The translations under genes and the position numbers were made by a program. This document shows positions 47,569 through 54,894 of a stretch of DNA of 64,000 nucleotides, one piece after another; the stretch's first letter is position 1; every line of letters begins with the position of its first letter. The notes under the pieces were generated by a model that saw only the letters and a list, made by a program, of their open reading frames with translations, was not told where the DNA came from and did not search any database. Location: NCBI GenBank assembly GCA_029066845.1, contig JAIEFR010000016.1, forward strand, positions 99,137 through 163,136, given 5' to 3'. The stretch comes from Clostridia bacterium. GTDB lineage: Bacteria; Bacillota; Clostridia; Christensenellales; Borkfalkiaceae.

Positions 47569-47576
47569 GAAATATT

Positions 47577-48404
47577 TTATTCCTCGTTTTCTCCGCCGTT
47601 GCCGCTGTTACCAAGAAACGTGCCGAAATGAATTTCACGCTTGCCGCTCTTGCCGCTGCCGCCCGAACGGGGCGCGCCGCCCCTGCCTTCGCGGGGCTTT
47701 CTGTCGCGACGATCTCTATCCCTTCCGTTGCCTCTGTCGCGGCGGTCTCTGTCGCCGAACGAACGCTCCCTGCGACCCTCGTAGGGCTTTTCGTTGTTGG
47801 GCACGATTACCACGAATCTTGCCGGTTCCTTACCGCTGGAAATGGTTTTAACCTCCTCGCTGTCTGCGAGTGCGGAATGAATTATGCGCCTTTCATAGGG
47901 GTTCATAGGTTCAAGGGTAACCCTTCTCTGCCTGTCAACCGCCTTCTTGGCAAGTCTTTCTGCAAGCTCCGTCAAAGTCTTTTCTCTGCTTGCCCTGTAA
48001 TCCTCGCAGTCAACGACTACCCTCTTGTACTCGTCCCTGCCGATATTCGCAACCGCGCTTGCCATAGTCTGGATAGCGTCCAGCACCTCGCCGCGGCGAC
48101 CTATAATTCTGCTAGATTCGCTTGACGTGATATTTATAACGACCTTGTCGCCGTCGTAAACCAGCTCGCTCTTGGCGTTGAGTTCTAAAATTTTAGTCAG
48201 TCCGTCGATAAACGCTACCGCTCTGTTGCCGTCCGAGCTCTTCTTTTCGATTTTAACCTTTGCCTTCACGCCGCCAATAAGCTTCTTTTTCCCCTCTTCG
48301 AGAACGGTTATTTCCGCCTGCTCTCTTTTAAGATTAAGCGCGTTTAAGCCGACCTCCACCGCTTCTTCCACGGTCTTGCCGGTAAATACGTTGATTTCGT
48401 CCAT
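47577..48404 (-). CDS. jag: Jag/KhpB RNA-binding protein with Arg/Gly/Asp-rich tail
   Basis: MDEINVFTGKTVEEAVEVGLNALNL Jag-N, KH and R3H domains; downstream of yidC. Confidence 0.92.
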   Translation of the reverse strand: MDEINVFTGKTVEEAVEVGLNALNLKREQAEITVLEEGKKKLIGGVKAKVKIEKKSSDGNRAVAFIDGLTKILELNAKSELVYDGDKVVINITSSESSRIIGRRGEVLDAIQTMASAVANIGRDEYKRVVVDCEDYRASREKTLTELAERLAKKAVDRQRRVTLEPMNPYERRIIHSALADSEEVKTISSGKEPARFVVIVPNNEKPYEGRRERSFGDRDRRDRGNGRDRDRRDRKPREGRGGAPRSGGSGKSGKREIHFGTFLGNSGNGGENEE

Positions 48405-48416
48405 CTTAAATCCTCG

Positions 48417-49805
48417 TTATCTTACTTTTTTTACTTTTCTGCCCTTGCGGCGTTTGCCCTGCTTGCTTAAATATTCGTCCAGCTCGCCCCTCATTTCCTT
48501 TCTCTTGAACCAAACGTCAACGCACTTGTTGATAATAAGCATAGTAATTAAGCCGTACAGCGTGTTCGTTATCATATACAGCGAGAAGGACGCCGAGTAG
48601 AAGAACGAGATCGCGCCGTAGAATATGGGCATCATTATCATCATCCACTTGTTGGTCCTTGCGCCCGAACCGTCAACCGTGCCCAGCTCGTTGACCGATT
48701 TGTTGGCACGCATCGAAAGCCACTGCTGCAACAGCATCAGGCCTATCGACAGAACGATGAGCACGAAATAGCCGTTGTAACGCCCCTTCTGAACGGTGAG
48801 CGCCGCGGTTACCTTTTCGTAGGACTCGGCGTAGTCGTCGCCTATGTTCGCCTTGCTGACAGTCGATTTGAACTTTGCGAAATCGGGAAGCTCCTTATTG
48901 AGCGTCGAATCGGGATACCACAGGTTTTTGACCCATAGGAAGCTGTTGTTGTGGCTCTCCTTGTAGACGTCGTTCTTGCCCTCGTAGAAGAGCTTTACCT
49001 CCTCCGCGGCGGGACCTTCCAGATAGTAGCTGACAAGATTGTTCCTTACGGAAACCGCGGTAGTCGTAAGCTCGCCGCCCTCGGCGCGGTTTACGACGTT
49101 AATATCGAAATTGCCCTCGTAGCCGGTGTGCGCCGCCTTGTATTCGCGGGCAAGCGATAAGAACACGCCGTCCTCGTCCTGCACCTGCCAGTTGGCGTCA
49201 GCCGCCGTCTTTACCTTGTTGTAATGCGCGGCAAATTTGGAATAGTCTACGGAATAATCTATCGTTTCGTCGTCCAGGCGCACCTCGTGCAAGAAGCCGT
49301 CGGGATGCTCGTCGTCGATTACGTAGGTCTGCACCACTCCGTTATACACGCTTACCATATCGTTGTAATTGCGCAGGTTTGCGTACTGCGAATAGGTTGA
49401 GAACGCGTTGAACACGATGATGAATATGACGAGTGAAACTATAATGGGCAGGCACGCGCCGAACATAGAGTAGCCGCTTTTTTTCTGCAGCTCCATAACC
49501 TTCTGGTTATACATACTCTTGTCGTTGGCGTACTGCTTCTGAAGCTTTTCCATCTGCGGGCGCATACGCTCCATAATGAGCGCCTGCTTCTTGCCCTTTA
49601 TTCTCGAATAAATATCGAGAGGCAAAACAATAGACTTCAGAATGAGTGTGAACACTATGATGCCCACACCGACTATGCCTATTCCCTCGATAAGAATTCT
49701 TATCAATTGACCAATCCAGTTGAGATTGATGTCCGCGATAGTCTTTACGCCGTAGCCGAGAGTACCGCTGTCTGTCAATAAATTAAACATTAACCGAAAA
49801 TTCAA
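48417..49805 (-). CDS. yidC: Membrane protein insertase YidC
   Basis: LIEGIGIVGVGIIVFTLILKSIVLPLDIYSRIKGKKQALIMERMRPQMEKLQKQY. Confidence 0.92.
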   Translation of the reverse strand: MNFRLMFNLLTDSGTLGYGVKTIADINLNWIGQLIRILIEGIGIVGVGIIVFTLILKSIVLPLDIYSRIKGKKQALIMERMRPQMEKLQKQYANDKSMYNQKVMELQKKSGYSMFGACLPIIVSLVIFIIVFNAFSTYSQYANLRNYNDMVSVYNGVVQTYVIDDEHPDGFLHEVRLDDETIDYSVDYSKFAAHYNKVKTAADANWQVQDEDGVFLSLAREYKAAHTGYEGNFDINVVNRAEGGELTTTAVSVRNNLVSYYLEGPAAEEVKLFYEGKNDVYKESHNNSFLWVKNLWYPDSTLNKELPDFAKFKSTVSKANIGDDYAESYEKVTAALTVQKGRYNGYFVLIVLSIGLMLLQQWLSMRANKSVNELGTVDGSGARTNKWMMIMMPIFYGAISFFYSASFSLYMITNTLYGLITMLIINKCVDVWFKRKEMRGELDEYLSKQGKRRKGRKVKKVR

Positions 49806-49811
49806 CGGGCG

Positions 49812-50102
49812 TCAATACACCCATTTTACCTTAAAATGATTTTCAGGGGCGGGGTCGAAGCCGCCCTTGGAGAAGGGATTGCACCTTAAAAGCCGCCACG
49901 CGCCCAGCAGCACCCCTATTATAAAGCCGTGATTGTTGAGGCAGCGCAGGGTATATTCCGAACACGTAGGCTCGTACAGGCAGGTGTGCCGCGAAAGGTT
50001 GTTCTGATAGAAAACAATTGCGTGCATACCTATGATTTTCGCCCATAGCCACGGCTTGAAAATTGCAAAGCGCGTGTATGAGAACAGGCAGCGCGCTTTC
50101 AC
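49812..50102 (-). CDS. yidD: Membrane protein insertion efficiency factor YidD
   Basis: CLYEPTCSEYTLRCLNNHGFIIGVLLGAWRLLRCNPFSKGGFDPAPE; GTG start overlapping the rnpA stop (GTGA) preferred over the ORF-track start. Confidence 0.85.
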   Translation of the reverse strand: MKARCLFSYTRFAIFKPWLWAKIIGMHAIVFYQNNLSRHTCLYEPTCSEYTLRCLNNHGFIIGVLLGAWRLLRCNPFSKGGFDPAPENHFKVKWVY

Positions 50103-50419
50103 TCTTCCATTCTCCGGAAGCAGACAATAAGACTCTTTTCGATTTCCGCGTAGCTGTACTCCTCGCAAATCTTCGGAAGCACAACCAGGGAATAATTACC
50201 GCTGAGCTTTTCGAAATTGTTGAAAAACGCCGCCCTTATAAGCCTTTTTATACGGTTGCGTTTTACCGCCTTGCCGTGCTTTTTGGAAAGGGCAATACCC
50301 ATAACCGTCCTCTCCCTTGCAGGAGTATAGATTACGGTAAGCGTACGGGAAAATACCCTTTTACCCTTTTTGAACAGCTTCTGGAAATCCGCGTTTTTTT
50401 TGAGCCGCTTATACTTCAT
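50099..50419 (-). CDS. rnpA: Ribonuclease P protein component
   Basis: MKYKRLKKNADFQKLFKKGKRVFSRTLTVIY...KAVKRNRIKRLIRAAF. Confidence 0.95.
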   Translation of the reverse strand: MKYKRLKKNADFQKLFKKGKRVFSRTLTVIYTPARERTVMGIALSKKHGKAVKRNRIKRLIRAAFFNNFEKLSGNYSLVVLPKICEEYSYAEIEKSLIVCFRRMEE

Positions 50420-50506
50420 CTACTTATAACTTACGCTTTGCTGCTGCCAAGTTCTCTTACTATTTAGCAATTAAAGGACTTGCCTGCGGTGGCTCACCGC
50501 CTCCGC

Positions 50507-50641
50507 TTATGCGCTGAGCTTCTTTCTGCCCTTATTTCTTCTTCTCTTCAACACCTTTCTTCCGGCGGTGGAAGCCATTCTCTTTCTGAATCCGTGTACC
50601 TTACTTCTCTGTCTCTTTTTAGGCTGGTAGGTTCTTTTCAT
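50507..50641 (-). CDS. rpmH: 50S ribosomal protein L34
   Basis: Minus strand [44 protein letters not shown]; not in ORF track. Confidence 0.95.
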   Translation of the reverse strand: MKRTYQPKKRQRSKVHGFRKRMASTAGRKVLKRRRNKGRKKLSA

Positions 50642-50711
50642 AGTAATTTACTCCTCTATTGCAAAACTCTTTTGATTGCTGGGTTTTTTATTTTTGTTTG
50701 ATAACCAATTA

Positions 50712-50741
50712 ATTGTATAATTTTTTTAAAGGTTAAGTCAA
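50712..50741 (-). promoter_or_regulatory. rpmH promoter overlapping the dnaN stop codon
   Basis: Minus strand TTGACT-N18-TACAAT. Confidence 0.6.
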
Positions 50742-51844
50742 GCGTTATTGGTGGTTCTGACGGGTAAAATTAGATACAGCACGTCCTTATTCTGTTTATT
50801 TTCACAAATAAACGGCTGAACCTGATTATTGAAGGACAGAACTACGTCCTCCTCGTCAAGCGCGCCGATGGCGTCGGATATGAATTTGGAATTCATTGCG
50901 ATTCTCAGATCCTTGCCGTCAACGTCGGCTTTGACCGGCTCGTTCACGTTACCTATTTCGGAATTGGAGGAAATTTCAATCTTTCCTTGGCAGACGTCCA
51001 TAATTATAAGACTGTTTCTGTCGCCCCTGACTAAGATTGCCGCACGGTCGATGGAAGCCTTTAAAACTTCCTTCTTTACGGTTACGGTAGTTAAGAAAGA
51101 TTTGGGAATTATATTTTCCTTTTTAATAAAGTCGCCGTTATACAGGCAGGAGGTCAGCACCGTGTCCTCCACGCAGACGAGAAGTATACCCCTCTCTATT
51201 TTCAGTTCGGTTTCGCCGTCGTCCGCGGGCAGCATCTTTTCAATTTCGTTAAGCGTTCTGGAAGGGCAGATTATTTCGAGGTCGCCCGTCGAAGAAACAA
51301 CTTGTCCCTTTGCGGTGGCAAGGCGGAATCCGTCGAGAGCGGTCACGCATACGTCGTGCCCGGTAACGACTATCTGGCATCCCTTTAAGATGGGACGGGA
51401 ATCGTCTGTTGCGCAGCAGAACGACGTGGAGGAAATAAGTCTTTTCAATTCGGTGGTTTTTAAAACTACCGAATTTTCGTTGACTTCGGTATCCACCTTG
51501 GGGAAGTCGTCCGCGGAGAGCACCTGCATAGAGGTCTGGCTGTCGGCGTAGATAATGTCCATCTTACTGCCCTCGGAAATGAGGGTTATCTGCACTCCTT
51601 CAAGCTTCTTTATAAAGTCGGAAAAGAACTTACCGGGAACGCAGATTTCGCCTTCCTCGCATACCTCCGCCTTTATTTTTTTCTGTATGGCAATCTCTCC
51701 GTCGGTAGCGGTGAGAGTAATCGTATCGTTTTTAGCCGCAAGCTTTATACATTCCATTACGGGAACGGTGGTTCTGGAAGCGCAAGCCTTTATAACTTTA
51801 AGGACCGCTTCGGATAAATCGATGCCTTCACAAATAATTTTCAT
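50738..51844 (-). CDS. dnaN: DNA polymerase III beta sliding clamp
   Basis: MKIICEGIDLSEAVLKVIKACASRTTVPVMECIKLAAKNDTITLTATDGEIAIQ...LILPVRTTN. Confidence 0.94.
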   Translation of the reverse strand: MKIICEGIDLSEAVLKVIKACASRTTVPVMECIKLAAKNDTITLTATDGEIAIQKKIKAEVCEEGEICVPGKFFSDFIKKLEGVQITLISEGSKMDIIYADSQTSMQVLSADDFPKVDTEVNENSVVLKTTELKRLISSTSFCCATDDSRPILKGCQIVVTGHDVCVTALDGFRLATAKGQVVSSTGDLEIICPSRTLNEIEKMLPADDGETELKIERGILLVCVEDTVLTSCLYNGDFIKKENIIPKSFLTTVTVKKEVLKASIDRAAILVRGDRNSLIIMDVCQGKIEISSNSEIGNVNEPVKADVDGKDLRIAMNSKFISDAIGALDEEDVVLSFNNQVQPFICENKQNKDVLYLILPVRTTNNA

Positions 51845-51944
51845 AAACTCATTTCCTCGCTTTTTCTCTTTCTTTCGTTTTTTATTTGTAATATATTTAT
51901 TATTTTTTTAATTTTTAAATGGTAGTATTATTAGTAGTCTGCGG

Positions 51945-52215
51945 TGCAATTGTAGATAAATTGCCGCAGGTTACTTTAACGCCTTTAATATAATAACAAA
52001 AAACGCGGAAAAAAGCAACAAAATAAGCTTATTTTAAGCGTTTTGAAAGCACTTTATTTCAACGTTTTTTGTGATTTGATAAGTTGATAAAAAGTTGAAA
52101 AGTGGATAAACTTTTTCAACCCAGTCCCGAAAAAAATAAAAAAATGTCGGAGATTGAAAGAAAAAATAATTATCAACCGTAAAATGTGAACAAGTCGATA
52201 AAATTATCTACAAAT
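51945..52215. other. Candidate replication origin region A (DnaA-box cluster)
   Basis: AT-rich dnaN/rsmG divergent gap with TGTAGATAA (51951), AGTTGATAA (52082), AGTGGATAA (52101), TTATCAACC (52170), TTATCTACA (52204). Confidence 0.5.
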
Positions 52216-52271
52216 CAACCGTTTTGAAATTGCTTGTTAAAAGACGCACCGTGTGATACAATATTGCCGCT

Positions 52272-52955
52272 ATGGATTGCAAGTATTATATGAATTTGAT
52301 AAGCGGCGAATACGGCGAAAAATTCGGACAATTCAAAAATTTGCTGCTCGATTATAATAATAAGTTCAATTTGACTGCGATTACTGACGAAAAGGAAGTT
52401 TATATTAAACATTTCCTCGATTCGGTTGCAGGCGAAAGTTTTTTCACAAAAAACGCAAGCGTTGTGGAAATAGGTTCGGGCGGCGGCTTTCCCTCCGTCC
52501 CCTTAAAGCTTATAAGGGACGATTTGCATTTTTTGCTTATAGAGAGCACGGGCAAGAAATGCAGTTATTTACAGACCGTTGTAGATAACTTGAATTTAAA
52601 CAACGTTCAGGTAAAAAACGCGCGCGCCGAGGACGCCGCAAGGGAAGTTATCTACCGTGAAAAGTTCGATTTTGCGGTGGCGAGAGCGGTTGCACGGCTG
52701 AATACCCTGTGCGAGTACTGTATGCCATTCGTAAAAGTCGGCGGAAAGTTCATAGCCTACAAGGGCGACAACGACGATGAAATAAGGGAAGCGGCAAACG
52801 CAATAAAAATACTGGGCGGCGAGCTTGAAAAGACAGAAAAATACGAGCTGCCCGACGGCGAAAAGCGCACTCTTATAATAATAAAAAAGGTTGCGCACAC
52901 ACCTAAACAGTACCCCCGCGGGCAGGGAAAAGAGAGAAAAGCCCCCATAATGTGA
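52272..52955 (+). CDS. rsmG: 16S rRNA (guanine527-N7)-methyltransferase
   Basis: NKFNLTAITDEKEVYIKHFLDSV...VEIGSGGGFPSVPLKLIRDDLHFLLIES. Confidence 0.95.
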   Translation: MDCKYYMNLISGEYGEKFGQFKNLLLDYNNKFNLTAITDEKEVYIKHFLDSVAGESFFTKNASVVEIGSGGGFPSVPLKLIRDDLHFLLIESTGKKCSYLQTVVDNLNLNNVQVKNARAEDAAREVIYREKFDFAVARAVARLNTLCEYCMPFVKVGGKFIAYKGDNDDEIREAANAIKILGGELEKTEKYELPDGEKRTLIIIKKVAHTPKQYPRGQGKERKAPIM

Positions 52956-53416
52956 CTATGAACAGGAAAAAGACGTGCGCGTTCACGGGGCACCGCGAAG
53001 TCGAAAAAGGGTTTGATTTCGACTATCTCAAAGAGTGCGTGCAGGGCATAATCGACAGAGGCTACGACACCTTTCTGTGCGGTATGGCAATGGGCTTCGA
53101 TTTGCTTGCCGCGCGCGCGGTGATCGAGCTTAAAGAAAATAATCCTCATATAAAGCTTATCGCCTGCGTACCCTGCCCCGACCAGGAAAAGAATTTCCCC
53201 GCGGACGAAAAGCAAAAATACGGCGAAGTTGCGGCAAGCTGCGACGAGGTGCGCGTGCTTTCCGACCACTACTACAAGGGCTGTATGTACGCGCGCGACA
53301 GATATATGGTCGATAACTGCGAAATACTTTTTGCGTACGACCGCAAGCACGAAGGCGGCACCTACTACACCATCACCTACGCCTTGGAGAACAATAAAAA
53401 GATTTTCGTAATTTAA
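52952..53416 (+). CDS. SLOG/DUF1273 (YpsA-like) protein
   Basis: CAFTGHREVEKGFD...DTFLCGMAMGFDLLAARAVIELKE. Confidence 0.8.
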   Translation: MTMNRKKTCAFTGHREVEKGFDFDYLKECVQGIIDRGYDTFLCGMAMGFDLLAARAVIELKENNPHIKLIACVPCPDQEKNFPADEKQKYGEVAASCDEVRVLSDHYYKGCMYARDRYMVDNCEILFAYDRKHEGGTYYTITYALENNKKIFVI

Positions 53417-53426
53417 AAAAATTCAG

Positions 53427-53455
53427 GTATAAATAATTTCACACCGGTCAATAAA
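53427..53455 (+). promoter_or_regulatory. Candidate sigma-F promoter of spoIIR
   Basis: GTATA-N14-GGTCAATAAA, partial match to GYATA / GGNNANANT. Confidence 0.4.
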
Positions 53456-53488
53456 GATTGTGCAAACGACGATAGCGAGGTGACCGGT

Positions 53489-54019
53489 ATGAAAAAGTTT
53501 TTAATAGTTTTGGCAGTGGTAGCCGTTCTGGCGGCAACGGTGTTTTTCGTGGGAATGAGCAAGCCCCAGGGCGAGGTTTACGCGGATTATCTGCGTATAC
53601 ACGTACGCGCCAACTCCAACAGCGAGGAGGACCAGCGCGTAAAATACGAAGTCAAGGACGAAGCCGTAAAATTCATAACCCCCTACGTTAAGGAGTGCGT
53701 GACCAAGGAAGCGGCTATGGAAGTGATGGGCGGACTGCTGCCGCAGATAGAAAAGGTATGCGAAAAGGCGCTTGAGGAGCGCGGCTATCACTACGGCGCA
53801 AAGGCGTCCGTCAGGCAGGAAAAATTCCCTACCCGCGTCTACGGCGAGCTCACGCTTGAAGAGGGCGTTTACGACGCGCTTATAATAGAGCTGGGCGAGG
53901 GCACGGGCGACAACTGGTGGTGCGTAATCTATCCCCCTCTCTGCTTCACCTCCGCCTCAGCGGACGTCGAGTACCGCTCCATAATATACGACATTATAAA
54001 TAGGTTTAAAAACAAGTAA
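53489..54019 (+). CDS. spoIIR: Stage II sporulation protein R
   Basis: DYLRIHVRANSNSEEDQRVKYEVKDEAVKFITPYV...DNWWCVIYPPLCF; ATG at 53489 spaced after GAGG. Confidence 0.9.
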   Translation: MKKFLIVLAVVAVLAATVFFVGMSKPQGEVYADYLRIHVRANSNSEEDQRVKYEVKDEAVKFITPYVKECVTKEAAMEVMGGLLPQIEKVCEKALEERGYHYGAKASVRQEKFPTRVYGELTLEEGVYDALIIELGEGTGDNWWCVIYPPLCFTSASADVEYRSIIYDIINRFKNK

Positions 54020-54024
54020 AATGC

Positions 54025-54058
54025 AGAGCGCGTTGCGGACAGCAACGCGCTCTTTTTT
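54025..54058 (+). terminator. Intrinsic terminator of spoIIR
   Basis: AGAGCGCGTTGC-GGACA-GCAACGCGCTCTTTTTT. Confidence 0.9.
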
Positions 54059-54074
54059 GCGTTAAATATTTTTT

Positions 54075-54103
54075 GCATAACTTTTTAAGTATTATTCATA
54101 ATA
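54075..54103 (+). promoter_or_regulatory. Candidate sigma-G promoter of sleB
   Basis: GCATA-N17-CATAATA, matches GHATR / CATNNTA. Confidence 0.6.
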
Positions 54104-54154
54104 ATTGCAACGATATAAACACATAGGCTCCGGATAACGGGGCAAGGAGGAAAA

Positions 54155-54883
54155 ATGAAAAAAGCACTTATTACGGGCATAGCTGCCTTTGCTCTGGCTA
54201 CTGCGGCCGGGGTTGGCGCCGTACTCGGGACGACAGGACAGGCTGCGCAGGAAAGCGCCTCCTTCCCCTGCGTTCAGACTGCGGTTTTAAGGCAGGGCTC
54301 AAAGGGCGGCGAGGTCAAGGAAGTACAGCGCCGCTTAAAGCAATGGGGCTATTACAACGGCTCTATTGACGGTATCTACGGAGCTAAGACCGTTGAAGCG
54401 GTGAAGAAATTCCAGCGCAAAAACGGACTGACTGCCGACGGCATCGCGGGTAAATCCACCTATGAAGCACTCGGTATGAACGACAGCGCAAAGGCGTTGG
54501 AGGGCGGAAAGGACTACTCCTCTTCCTACACCAATTCGGACCTGTATCTGCTGGCGAAGTGCATCTACGCCGAAGCGCGCGGAGAGAGCTACACCGGTCA
54601 GGTTGCGGTGGGCGCGGTCATCTTAAACAGAGTAGCGTCCTCTGCGTTCCCCAACTCGATTGCGGGCGTAATCTATCAGAGGCACGCATTCACCGCCGTT
54701 TCCGACGGTCAGATTAACTTGGAGCCCGACAAGACGGCTATGAACGCCGCGAGCGACGCTATGAACGGCTGGGACCCCACCTACGGTTGTATCTATTACT
54801 ACAACCCCGCGGTTGCAACCAGCTCTTGGATATTCGGCAGAAAGACTGTTACCACCATCGGTAAGCACGTCTTTGCAATTTAA
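54155..54883 (+). CDS. sleB: Spore cortex-lytic enzyme SleB
   Basis: Peptidoglycan-binding domain GSKGGEVKEVQRRLKQWGYYNGSIDGIYGAKT plus hydrolase domain CIYAEARGESYTGQVAVGAVILNRV. Confidence 0.92.
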   Translation: MKKALITGIAAFALATAAGVGAVLGTTGQAAQESASFPCVQTAVLRQGSKGGEVKEVQRRLKQWGYYNGSIDGIYGAKTVEAVKKFQRKNGLTADGIAGKSTYEALGMNDSAKALEGGKDYSSSYTNSDLYLLAKCIYAEARGESYTGQVAVGAVILNRVASSAFPNSIAGVIYQRHAFTAVSDGQINLEPDKTAMNAASDAMNGWDPTYGCIYYYNPAVATSSWIFGRKTVTTIGKHVFAI

Positions 54884-54894
54884 GGAGGTAGAAA

